Below, piece after piece: positions 30,520 through 40,784 of a stretch of 64,000 bases of DNA. A model generated the notes under the pieces. It was not told where the DNA came from. It was given only the letters and a program-made list of their open reading frames with translations, and did not search any database. This DNA is from Spirogloea muscicola (taxonomy: Eukaryota; Streptophyta; Zygnematophyceae; Spirogloeales; Spirogloeaceae): the NCBI GenBank assembly GCA_009602725.1, contig WELB01000204.1, positions 43,887 to 107,886 on the forward strand, given 5' to 3'. The translations under genes were made by a program, and so were the position numbers. Within the stretch, counting starts at the first letter, position 1, and the number at the start of each line of letters is the position of its first letter.

Positions 30520-30624
30520 TCTTCACGAAGTTCTAGCACTGGTGAGGTTTATAAGACTTTTCGTCTTTCTCGTATTGTTTTTCGTGAATTAGCTTCACGA
30601 GGTGCTCTATTAGGTGGAAAAGGA
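30520..30624 (+). pseudogene. rps14: Mitochondrial rps14 3' fragment in nuclear DNA
   Basis: The forward frame gives VYKTFRLSRIVFRELASRG, matching the conserved C-terminal part of mitochondrial ribosomal protein S14 (plant forms read close to FRISRIVFRGLASRG). Only about 35 codons are recognisable, and the frame runs on into rRNA-derived sequence without the usual end. S14 is a small-subunit protein of the organelle ribosome. Here it is AT-rich DNA inside GC-rich retroelement sequence, so it is best read as a nuclear insertion of mitochondrial DNA. Not functional. Confidence 0.75.
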
Positions 30625-30640
30625 AGTGATCGAGCAAAAA

Positions 30641-30831
30641 CAATCAGGAGGTGGGCTTGAAAGCAGCCATCCTTTGGAGAAGCGTACTAGCTCACTGGTC
30701 TAGCTTAATTGCACCGAAAATTAAACGGGGCTCAAGTGATTCACCGAAAGGACGGGACATTTACATTTACTTTTGTTGTCTGTAGCGGAACGTTCTGAAC
30801 GTTGATGAAGGTTATTGAAAACAATAGCTGC
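30641..30831 (+). pseudogene. rnl: Mitochondrial large-subunit rRNA fragment, domain II
   Basis: AAAGCAGCCATCCTTT, TAGCTCACTGGTCTAGC, CACCGAAAATTAAACGGGGC, TCAAGTGATTCACCGAA and GTAGCGGAACGTTCTG occur in the order found in domain II of bacterial-type LSU rRNA. The wording is close to plant mitochondrial 26S rRNA rather than plastid 23S. About 190 bp of a gene normally near 3 kb. It directly follows the rps14 piece, so both probably arrived together. Confidence 0.82.
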
Positions 30832-31471
30832 TCGCCACTGAGGGATGCGGCGGCAAGACCCACTCTTGCACGCCGCGGCCGTGTCCAATTGCACGAATCA
30901 ATCCGTGGTCTCGTCCAGCCAGACGTGGAGGTCCCCATTCTCCATCTGGCTATAGTATTCCGGAGTGCGGACGAGCGACACAACCCGAGAAGGGTGTTCG
31001 CCTGGCTCTGGCCTTGGTGCAACCCATGCACTCGGGGCCCCGTGCAACCAGTGCACCTGGGCCCTGGCCCTCCTGAGCCGTCGCTCGCTGGTAGTCAGCC
31101 AGCCGAGCGGGGCTTGCACCTTCCCCCTTGAAAGTTGTGCGCCTGGCCGTGGCCGTTGTGCAACTAATGCACTTAGCCCATGACCCGCTTCAGCCGACGC
31201 TCAGCGGTACCAGACCGTCCATGAGTGTGGCCTGCACCTCCTTGCACGACGCCCCCAGCAGGGCGTGCGAGGCAGGGTCCAATGCGGCCTTCGCCGCCGC
31301 CCGATGCTCTGTAAGGAGTGCGACGCAGTGTAAGTCCTCCGCCAACAGGCACCAGAACCGGAAGCCGTCCTGAGTAATGCGACTCAGCGCAAGTCCTCTG
31401 GCGACAAGCCACTAGGTCCGGAAGCCATCCTGAGGACTTGCTTGTACACAGGCAATTAAACGGTCACTACA

Positions 31472-31860
31472 TGATCCCTATACATGCAGTTAGGGCTAGT
31501 AAGTCCTGATTAGCTTTGGTCAATGGAGGTTGAGGAGTAAAACCCCTATAATGAAGCACTACCACGACACACCGCGGAAGTCTTACATGAGGCACCGCCA
31601 GAAGGGGCGACTCTACTGAGGGTCTGGCTTAGTAGCTGTCCTCCGCATGCGGCGGAGCCAGTACTTATGGAGAGCCGGCGATGTCCGCAGCGACGAGCTG
31701 CGGCGACGAGCTGAGCAGCAGACGACGGCGGCAGAGCTGTGACGGGGATTGCGGCAGCAGGCAAGCAGTGCTACCCACTCTCTGGCCTCACTCATCGAAT
31801 TGCCCAGTCCGGTCTCGGCCGACTACTTGTGATGCCTCAATGCCCCCCCCCCTCCCAGGG
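31472..31860 (-). repeat. LTR family D, reversed, U5-R part only
   Basis: TGATCCCTAT start, hairpin region near 31585-31610 and CAG/GAC-rich R sequence. It stops in a C run before the A-type end at 31861. A 26-bp stretch just before it (31441-31466) resembles the G LTR terminus at 15889-15915. Confidence 0.55.
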
Positions 31861-31892
31861 TGTAATCTCCCTGTCCCTAATCACACAGCTAA
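31861..31892 (-). repeat. Terminal stub of an A LTR, reversed
   Basis: TGTAATCTCCCTGTCCCTAA and TCACACAGCT repeat the A terminus that starts again at 31893. This is the edge of one A LTR into which El-6 seems to have inserted. Confidence 0.5.
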
Positions 31893-33417
31893 TGCAACGT
31901 CCCTGTCCTAATCACACATTTAGGGTCAGATGGTCCTGTTTGGGTCTCGGACATAGGGTGTTTTGGAGACAACCCCCTCACAGAGTGGAACGCCAGCGCA
32001 CACAGCGCACACATACGAGCACAGAGCGCAGCGGAAGTCTTACCCTGAGGCACCGCCGGAAGGCGGCGACTCACCGAGTGTAACGTTCCCCGATTTGAGA
32101 GCGCCTAACGGCGTCGCTACCGCTTACATGATGTTCTTTTGGCCGTTCGTCCCGTTCGACGTGACGAAGCTCCCCGTCACTCGTGACGTTGCCGATCCGT
32201 CCGGGCTCGTCCGGGTGGCCTGGCATGCTCCCGTCATGCTCAGTCAGACAAGCTCGGCAGCATGTGTGGGCCCGGACGCCCCCGGCGGCATGGCCGCCCG
32301 CGGCCATGCTCGGCGGCATGCCCGCCGCGGCCATCCATGCTTGGCGCCATGCCCGCCGCGGCCATGCTCGGCGCCATAGCGCCTGCTGGAGACAGCTCAT
32401 GGTTCCCTCGTCAGGCACGCTCCTCGCGGGCGAGCCTTGGGGCGACCCCCATACACCCTGGAGGGGGGGGTGGCACGGAGAAGCACTGACTATTGCACGA
32501 GCAGAGAGAGACCCGACCTCTGGCCGGGGACTCAGTGAAGCTCGGAGAGGCGCAGCCTTGCAACTGCCTGCTGCTGTAGACCGCTGCCCCGCGCGGCTCG
32601 TTGCCGGCTCGTCTTGAGGCCTTGGCGGCGTCCTGCGGGAGGTAAGGCTATACAGCGTGTGCCCGTGGGTGGAGCCGCTGTTTAGCGGCATCACCACAGG
32701 GCAAGTCTTCCGCTGTGCCGGAGTGCTTCCTCGTGGCGGGTGGTTGTCCCTGAACTCCCGAGCACTCAACCCAATAAGGACACATTCGGCTCTTACCTGC
32801 CTGTTTAGGTCCGAACGTGACACAGAGGGTCAGCGGCTGTCCCCGCAAGGGGCGCAGCCATGGTACTTACTGAGAGCCGGCGGAGCCCACAGCGACGAGC
32901 TGCGGCGACGGGCTGGGCAGCAGGCGGCAGCAGCAGAGTTGTGGCGGCGGCCGCGGCAGCAGGCAGCAGCAGGGCTGTGCCTCTCTTGGCATCACGGGTC
33001 CGACTGAGGAGTCTGGCCTCGGCCTTCTACTGATAAGCGTTCCATCTGCCACCCCTCCCCTGAGGGTGTGACGAGGGTCGCCCCTAAGGTCCTCCCCTGG
33101 AGGGACGGGCCTGGTCAATGGGGACACGAAGCAACGCCCTTTGGGCGGTACAAGGAGACACGAAGCGGCACCTAGGGTGGCACAAGGGAGACGCGAAGCG
33201 GCGCCTTGGGCGGCACAAAGGGGACGCCGAAGCGGCGCCCTCTGGCGGTGCACGTGGGTTCACGTGCGGTACGAAGCCGGGGGCCTCGGACCGTACTTAG
33301 CTACTCGTACAGTGGAGCAAAGCTACCCGTACCGTTTGGGACGTCCAAACGGAGATACGATACGATCATGTAAGGTGACCAGCACCGTTAGCACTCTCAA
33401 ACGGAGCGAACGGTACA
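31893..33417 (-). repeat. 3' LTR of El-6 (family A), reversed, split by an F LTR
   Basis: TGCAACGTCC to ACGGTACA. U3 (33115-33250) has a 33-bp repeat built on GACRCGAAGCGGCGCC, the reverse of the type in the A LTR at 24.0 kb. Confidence 0.82.
32079..32822 (+). repeat. Solo LTR family F, near-duplication CCGAG/CAGAG
   Basis: TGTAACGTTC to AACGTGACA, 744 bp, flanks 32074-32078 and 32823-32827 (4/5). It entered the U5 side of the A LTR, next to the hairpin. Complete F copy with GCATG-rich U3, promoter module, GGAGGTAAGG and the GCCGCTGTTTAGCGGC hairpin near 32673-32688. Confidence 0.88.
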
Positions 33418-35055
33418 TACCTCCCCACTTAGATGTTCACGTCCTCGGGAACAAGAAGGGAGCACTACAGAAGATACTGAACGACAGAGAGAAGAGGCAA
33501 TGCCTCCTGTCAGATACTTTTGAACGAGGGAAGAACAGTTGGCAAGATTGACAGTAGATTACTATGTACTGTGCTCAGGCGCAGAGCCTAGCCACTTGAT
33601 AAGGGACCCACGGCATTGACAACGCCCACGGAAAATGGCCTGGTGTGACAGAAACTCCTCCACTTGATACTCTTCCTCGTTGTCAAGAACGAGGGGAGGT
33701 AGGGGCGGTTGGACACGGCCATCCGTACGGTGTGGCTCGAGCTGAGACACATGGAGTTGCCTTTGTAGCGGTGTATCAAGCTCATATGCGACCTTGCTGA
33801 CCAGGCGCACTACACGAAAGGGTCCAACCCACTTGGGCAGCAATTTGTGCGTACCATTGCCCGCAAGGCTAGGTGCTTAGTGCTCAATAGCACTAAGGCA
33901 CCCACGTCGAAGGACACATTCTTGCGACGTAAATCAGCATACTGCTTTTGCCGGCTGTGAGCAATTGTCAAGAATTGCGGAGCCCTCCGCTGAGCCTCCA
34001 GGAGGTCACCGGGAAAGCTTACTGCTGCTGGAACGCGCTCCGGCCTCCCCACCTGCAAAGGTGAACGGGGATGCTGACATTCAGGAAGAAGGGCTATTGG
34101 GAGTCATGAAAGGCTTTGTTCACAGCATACTCGCTGGAGCAAGGTACTCGTCCCAGTCAGCCTGATTGAGGTTTACAAATGCCTTAGCATGTCTGCCAAA
34201 TCCCACTTCAACCTCACAGTCTAACCGTCTGTGGGTGAAAAGCTTTGGACATGGACTGCTTGTGCCAATAAGCCTGCACACTCCTTTCCAGAAGTGACCC
34301 GTGGCGCGAGGATCGCGGTTAGACGATTTGCTCGGGTACTCCATGCAGTTTCCAGACTCGGTCCACAGACATGCCAGCAACTGGGCAGGCTTGGGAGAGC
34401 GCGCCGTACTGCGCTGGCAGAAGGCGCAAGTCCGCACAAAGACTCTCAGCAGCATGATTGACCACTACTTCTGGAGTCGACGCGAACCCTGTCTTTGCCC
34501 ACAATACGCCCTACTACTGGTAACAAACACTTGGCATACAAGTGATTTCACGTCGCAAAGGCAAAACGATCTGCAGGTGCAGAACGTGTCCTCGGGTGTC
34601 ATACGAACACCGATTTGGCATCCAAGGATACCAGCACAGAGTCATACTATGGGGCCAAAGACTCCCACTGTCACAGCCTGACACGGGGCTGGAAGTGTGC
34701 GAGCGGCGCACAACAAGCCAACTCGGAATTTTCCCAGGCGTGATACAAAAGGTGGTGATAAGCTCTCACAAATCGAGCAAGCAAAGCACGCTTGCTTCTC
34801 TCAGACGATCACACAGATCAATGCCAGGCAAAGGGCATTGGCAATTAACAGTGAGCTTGTTTAGAGCTCGATGCTGGATGCACATCCAATGACTATCACA
34901 GTGCATCACAAGGAAGCGGATAGGTGCACCTTACGGTGACTGAGGGAGCTCACGATGCCCGTACTCTAGCGAGTCCGCCACTGTGGATTGCATCTCTCAA
35001 CACGCGAAAGTACGCAGTCGAGACAGAGGGCAGTACGGCGGCAAAGCGCCGGACG
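33418..35055 (-). pseudogene. El-6 chromodomain, integrase and RT-start remnants
   Basis: KWVGPFRVVRLVSKVAYELD and related integrase C-terminal wording near 33770-33840, DLLEAQRRAPQFLTIA near 33960-34010, integrase core traces to 34460, then RT-related DNA including a SPYGAP-like stretch near 34925. The pol reading is broken throughout. Confidence 0.65.
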
Positions 35056-35412
35056 TCCAATGGCGGCCAAAAACGGCCAGCCTGCAACGCCGCCGAGCGG
35101 CGCCCTGCGGCGCCACCGAGCAGCGCGCTCTGACTGCGGCGCCGCCAAGCGGCGCCCTGCGGCGCCGCCTTGCGGTGCCGCCAGTGCGTCCCGAGTGTGG
35201 CGCGGCGTCACGGGCGCGCAACACGTGTCACATATACGTCATTACGGGTGTGTCGGCAGATACCAGAATATGGCGAGGAGCTTCTCTCCGGAAGTCAGGA
35301 ATCCGCTGCCTCTGCTGGAGGCAGCGCGCCTGTGCGTCACTTTGCTGACAGGCGCGTCACACCGCGCGTCACATTGCGCGGTTAAACGTCACGTAACGGT
35401 GGGGACGTTACA
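35056..35412 (-). repeat. LTR family B, reversed, U3 part only
   Basis: GCCGCC/GGCGCC-rich U3 ending CGTAACGGTGGGGACGTTACA-like at 35412, closely matching 49374-49790 in reverse. The promoter, R and U5 are not present. Confidence 0.75.
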
Positions 35413-35586
35413 GTTACGGACCATCCGGGCAGGACACCGAGACGCCACATGGTCTCGTCCATGCCCGCCAAGTGTGGCACGACACGTTGTCATCACACGG
35501 GGTATACCGGCGAAGAATTTACCAAGCAGTGGCTGCAGAGGCCGTTGGCAAATCTGCCAAGCTTGGCTCCGCAAGCTCACTCAATC

Positions 35587-36892
35587 TGTAACGTTCCCTC
35601 CAAGAGTACCAAAGGTGCCGGTAAACATACATGATCGTATCGTATCTACCGTTTGATAGTCCAAATTGGTCCGGGTAGTTTGCTACACCCCGTGTAGCTG
35701 AGTACGGTCCGAAGCCCCAGGCTTCGTACCGCACGTGCACGTGGCATCGTCCGCCAGTCGCATTGTCCGAGAAGCGCTGCTTCGCTCGCGTGCGGCATCG
35801 TCCGGGAGTTGTCTTCATCGGCCAGGCGCTGCTTCGCTCGCGCGCGGCAGCGTCCGGCAAAGCTGTCGTATCCCCTTGTCCGGCCCGCCCCTCTGAGGGA
35901 GGACCATGAGACAACCCTCGTCACACTCTCGGGGGAGGGGTGGCAGATGGAGCGCTTATCAGTAGTAGGCAGAAGCCAGACTCCTCAGTCGAAACGTGAC
36001 GCTGAGAGCGGCACAGCCCTGCTGCCACCTGCTGCCGCAGCCGCTGCCGCAGCTCTGCTGCTGCCGCCTGCTGCCCAGCCCGTCGCCGCAGCTCGTCGCT
36101 GCGGGCCCCGCCGGCTCTCTGTGCGTAAGGAATCTCGCCCTGAACACGCAGTTAGAGAGAGAGTCCTTATTGTATCCGAGCATAGGGGGGGTTTTGGGGC
36201 CAACCCACTACACAAGGAAGTACTAGCGCAGCGCAGCGGAAGACAGGCCCGGTGGCGCCGCCTTGACGGCGACTCCACCTCCTGGGCGCAGGCCGGCGCA
36301 GCAGGCCCCGCAGCGCAGTGCGGCGGCGGCTGCGGCGGCGAGCAGCGGCAAGGCTGCCCCGAGGCTTCCCGGGCTCGAAGTGATTGATGAGCCTCAGCCC
36401 CCTGAGGCTCCTTAGTGTTCCCCCGTGCCACCCCCCCTCCAGGGGTGCGTGCAGGTTCGCCCCAAGGCCTGCCTTGCGGCGGGCCCAAAGATCCTCCCTT
36501 GAACGGGCGGATCCTGGCGAGGGGTATTTCGGGACGGGCGGAGCCCGCCCCCGGGCGGGCCACTTGCCCGCCAGCCAGCTGGCGGGTCACCTGGCCCAAA
36601 TAGTCGGTCATGTAATGTCAACAGAGTCATGTGGCTTAACCAGACGGCTATTTCATTACACTGTGAGTACCATGGCTGCGCCCCTTGCGGGGACAGCCGC
36701 TGACCCTCGGTGAGTCGCCGCCTTCCGGCGGTGCCTCAGGGGGAGACTTCCGCTGCGCTATGTGCGCGTACATGTGCGCTGTGCGCGCTGGCGTTCCACT
36801 CTGTAAGGGGGTTGTCTCCAAACCACCCTATGTCCGAAACCAAAACAGGACGTTCTGACCCTCACTGTGTGATTAGGGATAGGGACGTTACA
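35587..36892 (+). repeat. 5' LTR of El-7 (family A) with nested C LTR
   Basis: TGTAACGTTC to GACGTTACA, about 764 bp of LTR around 36124-36660. Dyad near 35683, hairpin GTCGCCGCCTTCCGGCGG near 36714-36731. Confidence 0.88.
36124..36660 (-). repeat. Solo LTR family C, reversed, target duplication CTGTG
   Basis: CTGTG at 36119-36123 and 36661-36665. 537 bp, CGTAAGGAAT to TTTCATTACA. It entered the A LTR at CTCTCTGTG|AGTACC, the GTAAGT-like site in R-U5. Confidence 0.93.
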
Positions 36893-37356
36893 TTGGTAGC
36901 TGAGGAGTTCTTGCATCTTACCAGTCACGTAAAAGGTTGTGTTTTACTGCTGACAGTGCAAGGATCCTTCTGAATGCTGGACTAATCTTTCTCTGTAAGC
37001 TTGGGAATTCTCCAGTGCGTACGTGGAGCTGTCATCGGCGAAGCGGCAGTTGTGCCACCCTTTCGCCTTCGACATCCACGCACCGGGTCTTCAACATGTC
37101 GAGTGGCTCTTCTTCCCGGCGGCAACCTTCATTGCCTGGTCAGTATTCGCCTGCGTAAATCGTGCCTGGTGTAGCTGGCCTATGAAGCACGGCATAGCAC
37201 CCGGTGCCGCAAGTGGGCGGCAATCTGACTGTCGGCCAGGCGCTGGTCTGTACTCTCGCCTGGTGCCCTCCCTCAGTCTGCTTTCCAGCTTTGCTGTTTG
37301 GGGGTATGATCTGGCGTGCTGCCATGATTTGCTTTGCTTGCCTAGTGCACGGGCCT
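36893..37356 (+). other. El-7 primer-binding site and leader
   Basis: TGGTAGCTGAG (36894-36904) is a worn initiator-Met site. The leader matches 5920-6351 of El-1, including CTGGTCTGTACTCTCGCCTG. Confidence 0.7.
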
Positions 37357-38233
37357 TGTAACGTGCCTCCCGTTTGAGCGTGCCAACGGTGCGCGATAAC
37401 CTTACATGAGCGTAGCGTATCTATTGTTTGGAGTCCCAAACGGTGCGAGCTTGGCTGCACTCCGTGTAGCTAAGTGCGGTTCGAGGTCCCGGGCTCCGTA
37501 CCCTGTGCGCACGCCTCGGGCCCACGCCCTGCAAGCTGGCCGAGAGAATCAGCTCTCCCTCAGGCCAGCGCCCTGCGGGCTGGCCGGGTGGGCCAGCTCT
37601 CCCTCAGCGGTACCCTGCGGGCTGGCCGGATTGGCCAGCTCTCTTGGCCTCAAGGCCGCATGGCCTCGGTCCTGTGTCCTCATGGCCTCGGTCCCTTGGC
37701 ACCGTGAGCCAGGCTATTGGCCTGGCGCGCCACCTCCTTGGCGCTAGTCACAGTGCAGCAAGCCAGTCTCTTGGACTCGCGCGCCGGCCTCTTGGCGCTA
37801 GTCCCTTAGACTCGTAGTACAGGCCTCTGGCCCTGTGTGCCAGCAGCCTCTTGCATTCCTCGTGTCCCCTTGTTAGGCCCGCCCCTCCGGGGGAGGGCCC
37901 TGGGGGCGACCCTCGTCACACCCTCAGGGGAGGGGTTGCAGGAGAACCGCTATAAGTAGTAGGCCTTGGACAGACTCATTAGTCCGACTAACGCCGAGAG
38001 AGACACAGCTCTGCTGCGCAGCATCTCGCTGCGGGCCCCGCCGGCTCTCAGTGAATCTATGGTAGAGTCACGGCCCTAGGGCGGTGCCTCAGGGTAAGAC
38101 TCCCGCTGCGCTCTATGCGCGTATGTGCGTTGGCGTTCTCTTGTATGAGAGTTGTCTCCAAACACCCTATGACCGAACCCAAACAGGACATCTAACAGAC
38201 CCTAACTGTGTGTTTAAGGACAGAGATGTTACA
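37357..38233 (+). repeat. Solo LTR family A, target duplication GGCCT
   Basis: GGCCT at 37352-37356 and 38234-38238. 877 bp, TGTAACGTGC to ATGTTACA. El-1 at 7140-7150 has the undisturbed CCGGCCTTGCTCAG. TATAAG at 37951-37956. Confidence 0.93.
37526..37645 (+). repeat. About 44-bp tandem repeat in A-type U3, three units
   Basis: CCCTGCGGGCTGGCCG and CCAGCTCTCCCTCA alternate three times. A related array is in the reversed A LTR near 63180-63255. Other A LTRs have different arrays here. Confidence 0.7.
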
Positions 38234-39491
38234 GGCCTTGCTCAGCAACACTGTGATAGTAATGTTTCAGCAGATATGCCTGAAACCTGCCACTGACTTG
38301 ATCACTCAGTATGTTTGTGTGAAGGCATTGAGTCGGCTGACTCAAGCGCGCCACCTAGTTCCCCTCTGCCGGCTGTTCAACCTGCTAAGGTCTAGGCAGT
38401 GGTTTGATGAGCTGTCGGGGTTCACTTGCCATCCCTGGACGTCCGACTCCAAGGAGGCGCAGCGCGTTGTGCGCATGTTGGAGCAGTATGAGGCTGCTGG
38501 TCAAAGGGGACCTGGTAGTAAAGCCCGTGTGTGGGGGGTGCTATGAGATGTGCAGACTGCTCGCCCATGTAGTGGGTCGCGCAATCCCTGCATTTCCTGT
38601 CGGCTAAGTGTCTGGTGCTGCCGGAGCTTCGCTTGGATGTGCCCAGCTGTCTCCACCTGCTGCACCCGTAGTCACGACTGGGGCGTGTCCAGCCGTTTCT
38701 ACCAGCCATGTCTACCTGTTACTGTTGCTGCTGGAGTTGCGACTGGACGTGCCCAGCCATTTCTACCTGCCGTGTCGGCTAGGGTAGCAACCAGGAGCAG
38801 CCTCAACACCTGGCTTTGAGTTAGTGGTATGGCTTGCTTGTACGGAAAAACTTTCACATCCCGCGTGGGGAATGTGACCACCTCTCTGTGTGGGACCCTG
38901 CCTTGTGGCAGGCTCCAGTGAAGAATTCCACCCCTTCAGCACAAACCAGGGTGAGGGCGCACCAGCCGCCAACACCTGAGGTACGGCAAGGCGAGTGCCA
39001 AAGCAGGGATCACCCATGCCGAGGCATCACAGAACCGATCTCACCACAAATTCCACGACGTCCATGGGCACTTGCCACATTTAGGCCAGCTTAGAGCAGG
39101 TTGTACCGCACCTGGGTCCATGTCTCACACATCAGACAAATGGGTACTGGCCAGCGCGTGTTACACAGCAGCACAGCTAATATCTAATATCAGGCAATGT
39201 TGTGGCGTTTAGTGGCACACAAGCCACTTGTCGCTAAGATACTTGCCAAGTGAATGGCCTTCTGTACAAATGGTCAATGAGCTTGAAGAAGTTCCGAATA
39301 TCCTGAGAGCCTCTGCACACCCCAAGCACTGGCAGTATGGTGCTTGGCACTAAGTGCGATGAGGAATGGGGCTGTCCGCCATCCTCATTGACCTTGGGCC
39401 CTGGTCACTTTCACTTCAGTGTCACCTACTTCCAGTGGAAGTCCTTGGCTCTCTACAGCTGTTGATGATGTGATGTCACAGCTATGGGTTC
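38234..39491 (+). pseudogene. El-7 gag-side internal DNA
   Basis: Aligns with 7145-7667 and 8512-9560 of El-1. One forward segment is open for about 110 codons (38208-38546) with LITQYVCVKALSRLTQARHL, possibly Gag-related. No knuckle found. Broken. Confidence 0.5.
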
Positions 39492-40784
39492 TGTAACGTC
39501 CCTGTCCCTAATCACACAGTCAGGGTCAAACGTCCTGTTTGAGTTTCGGACATTGGGTATTCTGGAGACAACCCCCTTACAGAGTGGAAGCCAGCGCACA
39601 CAGCGCACACGTACGCGCACATAGCGCTGCGGAAGTCTTACCCTGAGGCACCGCCGGAAGGCGGCGACTCACCGAGGGTCAGCGGCTGTCACCGCAAGCG
39701 GCGCAGCCATGGTACTTACAGAGAGCCGGCGTGGCGCGCCGCGACGAGCTGCGGCGACGGGCTGGGCAGCAGGCGGCAGCAGCAGAGCTGTGGGGGCGGC
39801 TGCGGCAACAGGCAGCAGCAGGGCTGTGCCTCTCTTGGCGTCACGGGTCCGACTGAGGAGTCTGGCCTCTGCCTACTATTGATAAGCGTTCAATCTGCCA
39901 CCCCTCCCCCGAGGGTGTGACGAGGGCTGCCCCAAGGTCCTCCTCCAGAGGGGCGGGCCTAACAAGGGGATACGACAGATTTGCCGGACGCTGCCGCGCG
40001 CGAGCGAAGCAGCGCCTGGCGGATGGAACAACTCCCGGACGATGCCGCGCGCGAGCGAAGGAGCGCCTCGCGGACAATGCGACTGGCAGACGATTCCGCG
40101 TGCACGTGCGGCACGAAGCCCGGGACTTCGGACTGTACTTAGCTACACGGGGTGTAGCAAATTACCCGCACCCTTTTGGACTCTCAAACGGTCGATACGA
40201 TACGATCATGGAAGGTTACAGGCACCGTTGGTACTCTTGACGGAGGGAACGTTACATACCTCCCCACTGAGATGTTCACGTCCTCGGGAACAAGAAGGGA
40301 GTACTACAGGAGCTCGACCGAGGGAATTCAATCCCGGCGGGAGATACTGGACGATGGAGAAAGGAGGCAATGCCTCCTGTCAGATACTCTTGAACGAGGG
40401 AAGGACAACTGGCAAAATTGTCCGCAAATTCCCAGGTACTGTCTTAGGCGCATAGCCTAGCCACTTGATAAGGTACTCACGGGACTAACACCGTCCACAG
40501 AGAATGTTCCGGTGTTAGAAAATCTACTCCACTTGATACTCTTCCTCGTTATCAATAACGAGGGTAACGAGGGGAGGTGGGGGCGGTTGGACACGGCCAT
40601 CCAAATAATGTGGCCCGAGCTGAGACACATGGTACCGGCGCATCAAGCGTTTGCGATCTTGCCGACTAGGCGCATTACACCAAAGGGTCCAACCTACTGG
40701 CAGCAACTTGCGTACCCAGAGCCCGCAAGGCTAGGTGCTTAGTCTCAATAGCACTGGGGCATTCACGTCGAAGGGGCTGCTCAG
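39492..40784 (-). mobile_element. El-8: minus-strand A-type element, 3' end only
   Basis: 3' LTR 39492-40256 (complete, 765 bp, TGTAACGTCC to AACGTTACA), polypurine tract TACCTCCCCACTGA at 40257, then chromodomain and integrase C-terminal traces to about 40784. There the strand of the coding traces switches to forward (El-9). Broken. Confidence 0.75.

Larger units (their letters stand above)
28211..31471 (-). mobile_element. El-5: old minus-strand Ty3/Gypsy fragment, RNase H to gag, with a mitochondrial insert
   Basis: Begins with the duplicated RNase H/RT segment (28211-28575, copy 2). Then RT start (KLTIKKRYPLPR and a SQSPYGAP-like stretch near 28690-28780), protease-side DNA (29000-29900, with LLIYVARHPVLGAVHGVLTM near 29600-29650), gag-side DNA (29940-30360 and 30840-31440). 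No LTRs. Broken in many places. Mitochondrial DNA interrupts the gag side near 30.5-30.83 kb. Confidence 0.65.
31893..35586 (-). mobile_element. El-6: minus-strand A-type Ty3/Gypsy element, partial
   Basis: 3' LTR 31893-33417 (with a nested F LTR), polypurine tract TACCTCCCCACTTA at 33418, chromodomain and integrase (33560-34460), RT start (34500-35055), a B LTR fragment (35056-35412), and a protease-side piece (35413-35586) matching El-1 11027-11190 in reverse. No 5' LTR or gag. Broken in many places; old. Confidence 0.72.
35587..39491 (+). mobile_element. El-7: forward A-type element, 5' half
   Basis: 5' LTR 35587-36892 (with nested C LTR), primer-binding site at 36894-36904, leader 36893-37356, gag-side DNA 38234-39491, interrupted by a solo A LTR (37357-38233). 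A reversed A LTR follows at 39492. No pol region remains. Relative of El-1; El-7 lacks the insertions seen there and so shows the undisturbed target sites. Broken. Confidence 0.72.

Noticed and set aside
30641-30831. A working rRNA gene
   Set aside because: Only about 190 bp of one domain, embedded in retroelement DNA and joined to an rps14 fragment. It is a transferred fragment.
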